Shown piece by piece: positions 8,635-17,994 of a DNA stretch of 64,000 nt; within the stretch, counting starts at the first letter, position 1; the number at the start of each line of letters is the position of its first letter. This DNA is from Proteiniphilum propionicum (GTDB lineage Bacteria; Bacteroidota; Bacteroidia; Bacteroidales; Dysgonomonadaceae), in the NCBI RefSeq assembly GCF_022267555.1, contig NZ_CP073586.1, positions 744,001 to 808,000 on the forward strand. The letters are read 5' to 3'. Position numbers and translations under genes: made by a program. The notes beneath the pieces were generated by a model. That model was not told the DNA's origin and did not search any database. It saw nothing but the letters and a program-made list of their open reading frames with translations.

Positions 8635-9651
8635 CTATAAAGTACCAAAAGAGATACCCATGCGCTTACCATGGACAACCAGGTCAGTGTCGGGTGTTAC
8701 CAGTCGAAGCTTTCCTGCAATTTCTGACAAAGGTATATCGGAGATGCTGTTTCCCAGCTTTGCCACCATTCTCCCAAACTTCCCTTCATGGATCAGTTCC
8801 GCAGCATGTCCCCCCAGCAACGTACCAAGATTTCTGTCATAAGGCGAAGGTGATCCGCCTCTCTGTATATATCCAAGCACTGTTTCACGTGTCTCGAAAC
8901 CGGTATGCTCCTCAATTTCACGGGCGAAATATGTAGCTGGCCGTTCTCTCACTGGCACTTCCACACCCTCTGCAACAGCAACAATAGAATAAGCTTTCCC
9001 CATCTCCATCCGTTTGTTGATTTTTTCTATTATTGCCTTCATATTATATCCCAGTTCGGGTATAAGAATTATATCCGCACCCCCTGCCATTCCTGCATAA
9101 AGGGTAATCCACCCAGCGTGATGCCCCATCAGCTCAATCACCATAACGCGACGGTGAGAACTGGCTGTGGAGTGTAGCCTGTCGATAGCCTCGGTAGCAA
9201 TATTTACCGCCGTATCAAAACCGAAGGTTATATCAGTGCCGTACACATCGTTATCAATGGTTTTTGGTATCCCCACCACATTTAATCCAAGCTCCGAAAG
9301 CATCCATGTTGTTCGTTGGGTGCCGTTTCCTCCAATGCATACCAGACAATCGAGCCCCAGCTCGTGATAGGCATTTTTTATCTGCTCCCTGTCCTTCTCG
9401 TCGGGAGAGGTAATCATCTTGCGAAATACCTTTTCACGCGCAGTCCCTAAAATTGTACCACCCATATTAAGGATACCGGACAACGACGGGTCGGTAAGTT
9501 CTACAATATCTTTATGCAACAATCCTGAAAATCCATTCAAGATACCTATTACCTGCATACCGTAATTATTGATGACTGTTTTACCTACACCACGTATTGT
9601 AGCGTTAATGCCTGGAGCATCTCCGCCTGAAGTAAGAATACCGACTTTCAT
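8635..9651 (-). CDS. pfkA: 6-phosphofructokinase (variant active site)
   Basis: Phosphorylates fructose-6-phosphate to fructose-1,6-bisphosphate; 338 residues. Family motifs are GILTSGGDAPGINA (9-15 region), GGTILGTAR (64-72), PKTIDNDVYGTD (129-140), the FDTA helix, and EL.GHHAGW (substrate His). The nucleotide/PPi-discriminating loop is IGGNGT (107-111): it has Gly at the E. coli 104 position, as in ATP enzymes. It has Asn where E. coli has the Mg-binding Asp103, and Lys at the E. coli 124 position (PKTIDND rather than PGTIDND). The donor is probably ATP but cannot be settled from motifs. Single-gene unit, convergent with rnc. Confidence 0.9.
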   Translation of the reverse strand: MKVGILTSGGDAPGINATIRGVGKTVINNYGMQVIGILNGFSGLLHKDIVELTDPSLSGILNMGGTILGTAREKVFRKMITSPDEKDREQIKNAYHELGLDCLVCIGGNGTQRTTWMLSELGLNVVGIPKTIDNDVYGTDITFGFDTAVNIATEAIDRLHSTASSHRRVMVIELMGHHAGWITLYAGMAGGADIILIPELGYNMKAIIEKINKRMEMGKAYSIVAVAEGVEVPVRERPATYFAREIEEHTGFETRETVLGYIQRGGSPSPYDRNLGTLLGGHAAELIHEGKFGRMVAKLGNSISDIPLSEIAGKLRLVTPDTDLVVHGKRMGISFGTL

Positions 9652-10000
9652 AAAATTTTTCTTTTAATCATTCAGGTCTGTGGATAATTGAATAGTCGCA
9701 TAGATGCTGAATTGCAAACTTGTTACCTCCCTATTCTACTTATCCTTCAAAATTGACATGTAAATGTGACATGCAAAGGAAATAAAAAAGAGGTAAAAAA
9801 AGAACAGGAGGGGGTTATTTTATTAAGGAGACTTCATAAAAGCCCTTAAAAATTATGCTTAATTGTTGGAACCCCCACTAAATGCTTGTTAACGCCTTAA
9901 AACTCTTTCCTTATATCAGTCGCAAGATATTTATTTAAAAAAACTCCAAAGCCTCCCGGTACCGGCTGCTTATTAAAAAATTGAAAGCTTGGAAGAATAT
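9652..10000. other. 349-bp intergenic region upstream of pfkA
   Basis: No gene seen. It is AT-rich, with a short repeated TGACATG/TGACATG motif near 9757-9776. No convincing TAnnTTTG box was found for pfkA. Nothing resembling a strong terminator follows lpxB. Confidence 0.5.
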
Positions 10001-11134
10001 TTATTTATTGCTGCTAAAAATTATCTCCGCAGCTCTGTCAGATGCACCGGGCCCACCCAGAACCTGTTTCATATTTTTGTAATTATTAAGCATATTCTGC
10101 CTGTAGCTCTGCACATGAAGAATCTGATGCAACTCTTTGCGAATATTGTCTTCCGTAAAGTTAATTGCAAATAATTCTTTTACAACCTCATGTCCGCATA
10201 TCAGGTTAACCAGCGAAATATAAGGTGTGTGAAGAAGATGTCTGAATCCCCAATAAGATAGCCTGGGCATTGCCATGCGGTAACATACCACTTGGGGCAC
10301 TCCAAGCAAAGCAGTCTCAAGGGTGGCTGTCCCCGATGTCACCAACGCCGCATCCGATTGTGCCAGAATGCGATAAGTTTGATTGAAAAGCACGGTTGCA
10401 GGAGGGAAAGAGGTGGTGAAATCTTCATAAAATTGTGGATCTATTCCTGGGGCACCGGCTACAATAAACTGGTAACCATCAGCAAAACCCGCTACCGCCT
10501 GTAGCATAGAAGGTAAATTGCCCGCGATCTCCTGTTTGCGGCTTCCGGCCAGAAGAGCAATAACAGGCTTGTTCTCGAGGTTATTGACAGTGATGAAATC
10601 GTTGAAAACCTCATCTTTATGGCTTCTTGCCGCAATAGCATCTAACGTTGGATTACCAACATAACGGACTTTATATTGATGTTTTTGGTAAAAATCGACT
10701 TCAAACGGCAGGATGGAGAGCATCTCATCAACATATTTTTTTAACAATCTTATCCTGTACTCTTTCCATGCCCAAACTTTTGGTGATATATAATAATAAA
10801 CAGGAATTCCAAGAACTCCTTTTGCATACCTGGCTATTTTCAGGTTGAATCCCGGATAATCTACCAGAATAACCACATCGGGACTGTATTCTGAAATATC
10901 TCTCTTGCAGTAAGCTAGATTTTTGAGAATAGTGCGAGAGTTCATAACAACAGGAATTATACCCATATATGCCATATCGCGGTAATGTCTTACAAGTGTC
11001 CCACCTTTTGACTGCATAAGATCACCTCCGAAGAAACGAAATTGAGCCTCATCGTCAAGTTTTTTGAGCGACTGCATCAGGTTCGATGCATGCAAATCGC
11101 CTGATGCTTCTCCTGCCACAAGATAATATTTCAT
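10001..11134 (-). CDS. lpxB: Lipid-A-disaccharide synthase
   Basis: Peripheral inner-membrane GT19 glycosyltransferase that joins UDP-2,3-diacylglucosamine and lipid X in lipid A synthesis; 377 residues, the normal length. The N-terminus MKYYLVAGEASGDLHASNLM is diagnostic. Other LpxB features are 'VDYPGFNLKIARYAK', 'YYISPKVWAWKEYRI', 'LLAGSRKQEI' and 'TSGTATLETALLGVPQVVCYR'. It lies 10 nt downstream of surE and is likely co-transcribed. A second lipid A gene, lpxH, is about 12 kb away. Confidence 0.95.
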   Translation of the reverse strand: MKYYLVAGEASGDLHASNLMQSLKKLDDEAQFRFFGGDLMQSKGGTLVRHYRDMAYMGIIPVVMNSRTILKNLAYCKRDISEYSPDVVILVDYPGFNLKIARYAKGVLGIPVYYYISPKVWAWKEYRIRLLKKYVDEMLSILPFEVDFYQKHQYKVRYVGNPTLDAIAARSHKDEVFNDFITVNNLENKPVIALLAGSRKQEIAGNLPSMLQAVAGFADGYQFIVAGAPGIDPQFYEDFTTSFPPATVLFNQTYRILAQSDAALVTSGTATLETALLGVPQVVCYRMAMPRLSYWGFRHLLHTPYISLVNLICGHEVVKELFAINFTEDNIRKELHQILHVQSYRQNMLNNYKNMKQVLGGPGASDRAAEIIFSSNK

Positions 11135-11144
11135 GTTTTTTATT

Positions 11145-11912
11145 TTATAATCGCCACTCGTTCAACTCGGGAAGAAAATTGTGAGCTGTCATATCTATTT
11201 TGACCGGGACTACTGCTGCATAACCGTTCGCAAGTGCCCACTCATCGTTATTATTGTTTTCCTCTTCCCAATTTTCAAAATTACCGGTCATCCAGAAGAC
11301 ATCTCTTCCCATGCCATCTTTCGACCGGTGATACTCATTCACCCATTTCCCTTGTGTCTGGGTTGTCATTCTAATCCCTTTAATGTTGCCCGCAGGAACA
11401 TTGACATTCAAACAGATCCCTCTGGGAAGCCTAACTTCAAGAACTTTTTTTGCAAGCTTGCGAGCAACATTTGCCGTAATTGAAAAATCCGCGTCGGGCG
11501 TAAAATCACAAAGCGAGAAACCTATTGAAGGTACATCAAAAATACAACCTTCAATTGCTGCCCCCATAGTTCCTGAATAGAGCACACTGATGCCGGCATT
11601 TGAGCCGTGATTGATTCCTGAGACAAGCAAATCGGGTTTTCTGTCCATGAACTCGTTGAGTGCAAGCTTCACACAGTCTGCCGGCGTTCCGTTACACATG
11701 TATGCTGTAAGATCCTCTTCTTTGTGAAATACTCTTGCACGAAGCGGTGTTGAAGTAGAGATAGCACTCGACATGCCCGAGCGGGGTGAATCGGGTGCAA
11801 AAACAACAATCTCTCCCAAACCTTTCATCGCTGAAGTAAGCGAAACAATTCCTTTAGCCTGATATCCATCATCGTTGGTGACAAGGATCAGGGGTTTTCT
11901 ATTACTCATCAT
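11145..11912 (-). CDS. surE: 5'/3'-nucleotidase SurE
   Basis: Metal-dependent nucleotidase acting on nucleoside monophosphates, often tied to stress survival; 255 residues. The metal-binding N-terminus 'ILVTNDDGYQAKGI' holds the DD pair. It is followed by APDSPRSGMSSAIS, CNGTPADCVKLAL and SGINHGSNAG, all SurE signatures. Two adjacent Met codons (11912 and 11909) can serve as start. First gene of surE-lpxB, with a promoter match at 11930-11962. Confidence 0.95.
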   Translation of the reverse strand: MMSNRKPLILVTNDDGYQAKGIVSLTSAMKGLGEIVVFAPDSPRSGMSSAISTSTPLRARVFHKEEDLTAYMCNGTPADCVKLALNEFMDRKPDLLVSGINHGSNAGISVLYSGTMGAAIEGCIFDVPSIGFSLCDFTPDADFSITANVARKLAKKVLEVRLPRGICLNVNVPAGNIKGIRMTTQTQGKWVNEYHRSKDGMGRDVFWMTGNFENWEEENNNNDEWALANGYAAVVPVKIDMTAHNFLPELNEWRL

Positions 11913-11929
11913 TCAATTTTTTAAAACCA

Positions 11930-11962
11930 CAAATATAAGTAAATTCAAACACTTCCGCACAA
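11930..11962 (-). promoter_or_regulatory. Bacteroidales-type promoter for surE-lpxB
   Basis: On the minus strand, TTG (11960-11962), a 22-nt spacer, then TATATTTG (11930-11937), a full match to TAnnTTTG. The surE ATG is about 18 nt downstream of the -7 box. Confidence 0.55.
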
Positions 11963-12023
11963 TGATGACTGTTTACAGGTCTAATTATTATGTAATCCTT
12001 ATAATAACATAAGAAGAATTTAC

Positions 12024-12031
12024 TACCTTTG
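12024..12031 (+). promoter_or_regulatory. -7 box (TACCTTTG) upstream of alkaline phosphatase
   Basis: Full TAnnTTTG match 32 nt before the ATG at 12064. No clear -33 TTTG at the expected distance. Confidence 0.45.
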
Positions 12032-12063
12032 GACGGTTAGATTAAATAAAAAAAATCAATATA

Positions 12064-13692
12064 ATGAGAAAATTACATCTTTTGTTTTGCTTATTACTTA
12101 TTTCCCTTACACTTTTTGCACAGGAAGTAAGACCAGTAAAAAACTTAATCGTTATGATCCCTGACGGCACCTCCATAGGTGTGTATTCCGCAGCAAGATG
12201 GTTCAAATACTATAACAATCAGGGCGAGTCGCTTCACATTGACCCCTATCTCACCGGGACCGTTACAACTTTTTCATCCAACGCGCCCATAGGCGACTCT
12301 GCACCTACAAGCTCAACATATGCCACAGGAATCTTGCAGCAATCGGGTAATGTAGCAATTTATCCGGAAAAATCGGATAACGACATTTTCCCGGTTGACG
12401 AATCAAGAACCTGGCAGCCGGCGGCAACAATACTTGAAGCGTCTAAAATTGAAAAGAAAAAAGCAGCCGGACTGGTAGTAACCTGTGAATTCCCGCATGC
12501 AACTCCTGCCGACTTTTCGGCACATCATTATAAACGAAGCAATTATAAAGCCCTTGCAGCTCAAATGGCATATCAGAATTTAGACGTGATGTTTGGAGGT
12601 GGAAACGGAATTCTTACGGATGACATCAAACAACATTTGTCCAACAACGGGACCACACTTATTCAGGATGATAAAAATTCACTTCTTAACTATAAGGGAG
12701 ACGGAAAGGTTTGGGCATTGTTTGGTGACAAGGCTCTGCCTTACAACATCGACAGAAACACTGATAAGATACCAAGCCTTGCAGAAATGACAGAAAAAGC
12801 TATTGAACTACTATCAAAAAATGATAACGGTTTTTTCCTTATGGTAGAAGGGAGTCAGGTGGACTGGGCAGCACACGCCAATGACCCTGCTGCTATGATT
12901 GACGAATTTCTTGCTTTTGACGAAGCTGCAGGCAAAGTGATTGAATTTGCTATAAACGATGGAAATACAGCTGTGGTAATTCTTCCCGATCACGGGAACA
13001 GCGGCTTCTCAATAGGCAGGAAAGACTGCCCCGGATATGATAAGCTTTCAATTGAAAAATTATTTGGAGCAGTATCAAAATATAAACTTAGCACCAATGG
13101 TTTGGAATCAATCCTGGCAGATACGAAACCTGAAAATATTAAAGCTGTTTTTAAGAAATATACCAGTATAGACATTACGGACGAGGAGTTAGAAACGCTG
13201 CTCTCTTCCAAGAACTACAAAGAAGCCGATTATACAAAGGTGGGCACAGGCAACAATCTGGCGCATAATATTGGGAATATTTTAAATTCACGCACCTGTT
13301 TTGGGTTCACCACAGGAGGCCATACCGGAGAAGAAGTACTTCTTGCAGCCTATCACCCACAGGGTGATGTACCTGGAGGGCACCTGATGAACACACAGGT
13401 AAACGAATATCTTCAGAAGGTATCGGGTCTGGAAACATCGTTGCAAGAGCTTACAGACCGGATTTTTGTAAAACATTCGGAGTTGTTTTCAGGACTTAAT
13501 TACTCTATTGATAAAAAAGATCCTGACTTTCCTTTGTTACGAGTAAAAAAAGGGAAGAACAGTCTTGAAGTGAAGGCTTTTTCATCGGTGGCAAACCTTA
13601 ACGGAAAACCATTCGATATAGGCTCAGTAGTGGTTTACATCGATAAAAACGATACTTTTTATCTGCCAAAGATGCTTGCTGAGAAATTATAA
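12064..13692 (+). CDS. phoA: Alkaline phosphatase (PhoA family)
   Basis: Exported phosphomonoesterase, 542 residues with a signal peptide ending near LFAQ (residue 20). Catalytic features are visible. The nucleophile region is GDSAPTSSTYATG (Ser79 after Asp78), and VTCEFPHATPADFSAH is the metal-binding Thr region. EGSQVDWAAHANDP provides Asp/His for zinc, LPDHGNS the Asp-His pair, and FTTGGHTGEEV the zinc His. The C-terminal 100 residues form an extra domain beyond the core. Likely periplasmic phosphate scavenging; no recognisable Pho box was identified. Confidence 0.93.
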   Translation: MRKLHLLFCLLLISLTLFAQEVRPVKNLIVMIPDGTSIGVYSAARWFKYYNNQGESLHIDPYLTGTVTTFSSNAPIGDSAPTSSTYATGILQQSGNVAIYPEKSDNDIFPVDESRTWQPAATILEASKIEKKKAAGLVVTCEFPHATPADFSAHHYKRSNYKALAAQMAYQNLDVMFGGGNGILTDDIKQHLSNNGTTLIQDDKNSLLNYKGDGKVWALFGDKALPYNIDRNTDKIPSLAEMTEKAIELLSKNDNGFFLMVEGSQVDWAAHANDPAAMIDEFLAFDEAAGKVIEFAINDGNTAVVILPDHGNSGFSIGRKDCPGYDKLSIEKLFGAVSKYKLSTNGLESILADTKPENIKAVFKKYTSIDITDEELETLLSSKNYKEADYTKVGTGNNLAHNIGNILNSRTCFGFTTGGHTGEEVLLAAYHPQGDVPGGHLMNTQVNEYLQKVSGLETSLQELTDRIFVKHSELFSGLNYSIDKKDPDFPLLRVKKGKNSLEVKAFSSVANLNGKPFDIGSVVVYIDKNDTFYLPKMLAEKL

Positions 13693-13724
13693 ACGGCAAT
13701 GGAATTTAATCCAGGTTGTTGAAC

Positions 13725-13754
13725 AAAAAAATCCACTTTACCGTGGATTTTTTT
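13725..13754. terminator. Bidirectional Rho-independent terminator
   Basis: AAAAAAATCCAC, a short loop, then GTGGATTTTTTT lies between the convergent phoA and DUF4251 genes. It has A/T runs on both sides and can serve both strands. Confidence 0.85.
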
Positions 13755-13788
13755 GTAATAATGCAATGAAAGACTTCATGGTCGGGAC

Positions 13789-14292
13789 TTATCTCTTATT
13801 TGCTGTTTCAATATTTCCCAGAAATGAGATATGTTCTCTGTTTACATCACTCACATCGAGGCGTGCTGTACCGTTCTCCCAGATATCAAAGCTAAATGTC
13901 ACAGCCCTGTCCAAATCTAAAATGGAAATTTGAGCAATCCAATTCCCTTTTTTCTTTCCCTGAGCGACCTGGTACGAAAAATCGGTACTTGTGAAGTTAA
14001 AACCACCTTCCCGCGGATCCATGAGTGCCCGGTATGCCCGTCCATAATATGGCAGATATGCCTTTACAGTATCGGGAGTGACTTTTACATCATAATAGGG
14101 AGAAAGGTAAACCGACATAAATCTGTTAGGATAGGCATAAGTGGCTTCAAAAGTAAAGTGAGGTATCTCCACCGCATTTTTTATCTCTGCTGCCCGCATC
14201 TCTTTATCGGCGGCTGTCTGTGTGCTTCCGCATGCCTGAAAAACAAGCAGGACAAAAAGCACAACTATTACATAGCGTAGCAATTTTGTCAT
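13789..14292 (-). CDS. DUF4251-family lipoprotein
   Basis: A 167-residue Bacteroidetes lipoprotein of unknown function. It has a hydrophobic signal and lipobox LLVFQAC (Cys21). The conserved core includes PNRFMSVYLSPYYDVKV and AYLPYYGRAYRA, then the GGFNFTSTDFSYQ region, as in DUF4251. The minus strand has AAGGAGGTG just before the ATG, an unusually good Shine-Dalgarno for this phylum. It stands alone, convergent with phoA. No function is assigned. Confidence 0.75.
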   Translation of the reverse strand: MTKLLRYVIVVLFVLLVFQACGSTQTAADKEMRAAEIKNAVEIPHFTFEATYAYPNRFMSVYLSPYYDVKVTPDTVKAYLPYYGRAYRALMDPREGGFNFTSTDFSYQVAQGKKKGNWIAQISILDLDRAVTFSFDIWENGTARLDVSDVNREHISFLGNIETANKR

Positions 14293-14448
14293 TTTTCACC
14301 TCCTTAATTATTTGAAAGATCTTTCTGAGTTAAAGCCAAAACAGCACCGTATATCAATGCTGCTAGCGAAAAAACTAATCTCAGGCAAGAGAATATTTTT
14401 ACGCGGGTTTAATGCAAAAAATAAAATAATCACATGAAACCTATATAT

Positions 14449-15492
14449 TTAACACCTGAAAACATGATATTGTTTAACTAAAAGATCAGCAAAAAAGGAA
14501 AAATGAGAAAGGTAAAAACAGGTCATCACCACTATAATGAAATATGCCATATATATAGCTGACTTGGAAACAGTCCTAGTGTAGAAGTATGCATTCAGAT
14601 AAGATATTAGAGGCACGACAAGAGTTAGAAAGAATATGTTCCGGCTCCAGTAAACAATCTGCAATAATAACATAAATACGGTGAGGAATACCACAAACTG
14701 CATAAAGCTAATTGTTAGCACTTTATCTCTTGAGTAGGTATTTATACTAAAAATCATGTTCGACACAAAAAACAGGCCGGTAATAATCACAGCCACCCAC
14801 TCCGAAACGGAAAAAGCTGGAATCCCGGGAAGCGAAAATAAAGCAAAAGCTAAAAAAGGCTGAACGAAACCGGGAATATCATCGAAAAGAAAATAGAGAG
14901 AAAAAACAGATAGATATATTAGTGAAACACCGAAAAGCGATGACAAGAGCGAACGGAACTGAGGGCCGCGCATTGTCCGTTCCCCTTTCCACCATAGAGG
15001 TATCAGCATAAGCGCGTAGATCTGGAACAATGAAGCTGCAGCTATTAACACCCCTGCACGAAAGGAATAGAGGTATGAACTTGACTTTTGATAAGATCTC
15101 AGTAGAGGAAAAAATGCCAGCAGGACAAACACGATGGCGATATAGTTGCCGTTCATCACAAGAAAACATGGATGGAGGCTTAACAAAAAAAGAGGAACAA
15201 CAAAGGGAAGATTTGAACGTGAACGGATAAGGTTAAACCTGCCATTCATAGTGGCAATTATTGATGCAATAAGAAAAACAGAGAGAGTGGAAACGAAAAA
15301 CGATGTAAACGGATCATCAAACAAATGTTCAAAATATCTCCAAAGATGGCTATCGTCGATAAAAGAGGCTTGTGCCCTGTTTCCCCAATAAAACATTGCG
15401 GCACGCATACCTATCACACATATTGAAGTGAGCACAGGGATGAAGCGTCCCTCGACTATTACTGACCTGAATCTCCTTACAACACTGTGCAT
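14449..15492 (-). CDS. Polytopic membrane protein, possibly DUF6427 family
   Basis: A 347-residue integral membrane protein with about ten hydrophobic segments, including ICVIGMRAAMFYWGN near the N-terminus and IVFVLLAFFPLL in the middle. No catalytic motif is evident. Size and layout resemble DUF6427 proteins of Bacteroidetes, often linked to gliding or envelope loci, but I am not certain of the family. It begins 13 nt after the purD stop and is probably co-transcribed with it. No functional link to purine synthesis is visible. Confidence 0.6.
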   Translation of the reverse strand: MHSVVRRFRSVIVEGRFIPVLTSICVIGMRAAMFYWGNRAQASFIDDSHLWRYFEHLFDDPFTSFFVSTLSVFLIASIIATMNGRFNLIRSRSNLPFVVPLFLLSLHPCFLVMNGNYIAIVFVLLAFFPLLRSYQKSSSYLYSFRAGVLIAAASLFQIYALMLIPLWWKGERTMRGPQFRSLLSSLFGVSLIYLSVFSLYFLFDDIPGFVQPFLAFALFSLPGIPAFSVSEWVAVIITGLFFVSNMIFSINTYSRDKVLTISFMQFVVFLTVFMLLLQIVYWSRNIFFLTLVVPLISYLNAYFYTRTVSKSAIYMAYFIIVVMTCFYLSHFSFFADLLVKQYHVFRC

Positions 15493-15505
15493 GAGGATTG
15501 ATTGT

Positions 15506-16783
15506 TTACGGGATGCGAAGATCGAACCCTATATCTTTTCTGAAATAACTCTCTTCGAATCTTATTTTTTCAATGTTCTTGTAGGATGTTTTTAATGCTT
15601 CATCCATTGTGTTGCCATAAGAGGTAACTGCCAACACGCGGCCGCCTGCAGTAACCACATCGTTGCCCTGAATTTTTGTTCCTGCATGAAACACAATACT
15701 ATCCTGAATATTTTCAAGACCGTCAATCTTTTTACCTTTTTCATAGGCTTCTGGGTAACCCCCTGAAACCATCATAACGGTTGTTGCAAAACGACCGTCA
15801 ACCTCCAGCGTTTTGCTATCAAGCGTCTCGGTTGCCACACTGATAAACAGTTCTAAAAGGTCGGACTTGACAAGCGGCATCACCACTTCCGATTCCGGAT
15901 CACCCATACGCACATTGTATTCAATCACTTTTGGGTCTTCTCCTATCTTAATCAGTCCCAGGAAAATAAATCCTTTATATTCGATCTTCTCTTTTTGTAA
16001 TCCTTTTATGGTAGGTTCAACAATGCTAATGCGCACTTTTTCCATGAATTCTTTATCTGCAAAGGGGACAGGCGATACGGCACCCATGCCGCCGGTATTC
16101 AAGCCGGTATTACCTTCTCCAACACGCTTATAATCTTTTGCAACAGGAAATATCTTGTATGAGTTTCCATCGGTCAACACAAAAACCGAACACTCTATAC
16201 CAGACAGGAACTCCTCTATCACTACCTTGCTGCTTGCCTTGCCGAACTTCCCGTTAAGCATCTCCCAAAGCATCCTCTTTGCTTCATTAAGTTCATCAAT
16301 AATAAGTACACCCTTACCTGCAGCCAATCCGTCAGCTTTTAACACGTAGGGTGAAGGAAGTGATTCTAGAAAGGTGTTTCCCTCTACAATATTTTCAAGA
16401 GTGACAGTTTTATAAATTGCCGTGGGGATATTGTGGCGAATCATGAAATCTTTGGCAAAATCCTTGCTCCCTTCCAGCTGTGCCCCCTTTTTTGAAGGGC
16501 CTATTACGGCAATATGACAAATATCTTCATCGTCATGAAAAAAATCGTAAATACCTTGTACCAAAGGGTCTTCAGGACCGACCACAATCATATCAACATC
16601 ATTGTCGAGCGAGAATTGCTTCATCGCTTCAAAATCAGTAACGCTAATAGAAACATTTGTCCCCAGCATTGCAGTGCCTGCATTACCAGGAGCAATATAA
16701 AGATTATTCAGATAGCCGCTTTTGCGTATTTTCCACGCTAAAGCATGCTCACGACCACCGGAACCAAGAAGAAGGACATTCAT
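15506..16783 (-). CDS. purD: Phosphoribosylamine--glycine ligase
   Basis: GAR synthetase: ATP-dependent joining of phosphoribosylamine and glycine, second step of purine synthesis; 425 residues, normal length. It opens [19 protein letters not shown], the diagnostic N-terminus. ATP-grasp motifs follow: [43 protein letters not shown] and [15 protein letters not shown]. Together with purN at 5.5 kb, it is one of two de novo purine genes here, in separate units. The -7 box TAGCTTTG lies at 16851-16858. Confidence 0.96.
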   Translation of the reverse strand: MNVLLLGSGGREHALAWKIRKSGYLNNLYIAPGNAGTAMLGTNVSISVTDFEAMKQFSLDNDVDMIVVGPEDPLVQGIYDFFHDDEDICHIAVIGPSKKGAQLEGSKDFAKDFMIRHNIPTAIYKTVTLENIVEGNTFLESLPSPYVLKADGLAAGKGVLIIDELNEAKRMLWEMLNGKFGKASSKVVIEEFLSGIECSVFVLTDGNSYKIFPVAKDYKRVGEGNTGLNTGGMGAVSPVPFADKEFMEKVRISIVEPTIKGLQKEKIEYKGFIFLGLIKIGEDPKVIEYNVRMGDPESEVVMPLVKSDLLELFISVATETLDSKTLEVDGRFATTVMMVSGGYPEAYEKGKKIDGLENIQDSIVFHAGTKIQGNDVVTAGGRVLAVTSYGNTMDEALKTSYKNIEKIRFEESYFRKDIGFDLRIP

Positions 16784-16850
16784 AATGTCAGCGATTCATT
16801 TACAATTTTACTTATTCATTGCCTTATCAGAGACATCAGGCAACAGCTTA

Positions 16851-16858
16851 CAAAGCTA
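16851..16858 (-). promoter_or_regulatory. -7 box (TAGCTTTG) upstream of purD
   Basis: Full TAnnTTTG match on the minus strand, 67 nt before the purD ATG. A -33 element is not clear. Confidence 0.4.
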
Positions 16859-16932
16859 CTAAAAATATTCTTAAGAAGCAGATAGTAAATTAAAATTTGG
16901 ATTATGATTAGATAAAATTGATAAGCAAAAGC

Positions 16933-16940
16933 TATCTTTG
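16933..16940 (+). promoter_or_regulatory. -7 box (TATCTTTG) that decides the start of the nitronate monooxygenase-like gene
   Basis: Full TAnnTTTG match. It lies inside the longest open frame (which begins 16918) and only 16 nt before ATG 16957, so the downstream ATG is the likely start. Confidence 0.5.
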
Positions 16941-16956
16941 CACAATAAACAAAAAA

Positions 16957-17910
16957 ATGAACAGTAACAGGATATCAGCCCTATTTGGCATACGCTACCC
17001 TATTGTACAGGCCGGCATGGTATGGTGCAGCGGGTGGAGGCTGGCTTCAGCAGTTAGCAATGCCGGTGCTTTGGGATTGATTGGAGCGGGATCAATGCAT
17101 CCTGTCACGCTGCGGGAGCATATTAAAAAATGCAAGGCAGCAACTGAAAAACCCTTTGGGGTGAATGTCCCGCTGATGTATCCCCAGATAGAAGAGATTA
17201 TAAAGATAGTGATGGAAGAGGGAGTACCTGTAGTTTTCACTTCCGCTGGAAATCCAAAAACGTGGACCCCGGTACTGAAAGCCAGGGGAATAAAAGTAGC
17301 GCATGTTGTCTCAAGCTCCCTGTTTGCCCAAAAATCCGCTGCTGCAGGTGTTGATGCCATAGTTGCCGAAGGGTTTGAAGCAGGTGGCCACAACGGCCGC
17401 GAAGAGACCACCACACTTACTTTAATACCACAGGTAAGGGGTGCAGTTGATCTGCCGCTTATTGCCGCCGGTGGTATTGCCTCCGGAGAGGCGATGGCTG
17501 CAGCATTTGCTCTGGGTGCAGAAGGGGTGCAGTCAGGTACACGCTTCGCCCTTACTTATGAGAGCTCTGCCAGCGATGCATTCAAAGAAAAGTGCATCAC
17601 CTTGGATGAGGGCGATACCATGCTTTCACTCAAGAAAGTAAGTCCCACACGCATAATTAAAAACGACTTTTACCGTCAGGTTCAGGAGATGGAAGACAGG
17701 GGGGCCACAGAGGACGAATTACGGCAACTCCTTGGCAGGGGTCGTTCCAAAAAAGGTATTTTTGAAGGTGATCTCAACGAAGGCGAGCTAGAGATTGGGC
17801 AGATAGCTTCACAGATCAAACAGATTATCCACGCCGAAGATGTGGTGAGAAAGATGATTGAAAGCTATAACCAAACAGTAATAAGGCTGTCTCAGCAAAC
17901 TTTTGAATAA
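16957..17910 (+). CDS. Nitronate monooxygenase / FabK-like FMN TIM-barrel protein
   Basis: A flavin-dependent TIM-barrel enzyme of the NMO/2-nitropropane dioxygenase family, which overlaps in sequence with enoyl-ACP reductase FabK. From the chosen start it is 317 residues. Visible motifs are IRYPIVQAGM (FMN region), SNAGALGLIGAG, FGVNVPLMYP, AEGFEAGGHNG and PLIAAGGIASGEAMAAAFALGAEGVQSGTRF (phosphate-binding loop). The substrate (alkyl nitronate or enoyl-ACP) cannot be decided from motifs. It is divergent from purD. The start ATG 16957 is preferred because a promoter box overlaps the longer frame. Confidence 0.85.
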   Translation: MNSNRISALFGIRYPIVQAGMVWCSGWRLASAVSNAGALGLIGAGSMHPVTLREHIKKCKAATEKPFGVNVPLMYPQIEEIIKIVMEEGVPVVFTSAGNPKTWTPVLKARGIKVAHVVSSSLFAQKSAAAGVDAIVAEGFEAGGHNGREETTTLTLIPQVRGAVDLPLIAAGGIASGEAMAAAFALGAEGVQSGTRFALTYESSASDAFKEKCITLDEGDTMLSLKKVSPTRIIKNDFYRQVQEMEDRGATEDELRQLLGRGRSKKGIFEGDLNEGELEIGQIASQIKQIIHAEDVVRKMIESYNQTVIRLSQQTFE

Positions 17911-17994
17911 ACAAGCGTTGCAACCAAACGTAAGCCGGCATGCCAATATCTGCAAATGAGGAATAACTTTATAGATATCCGTTAGTTAATTGAA

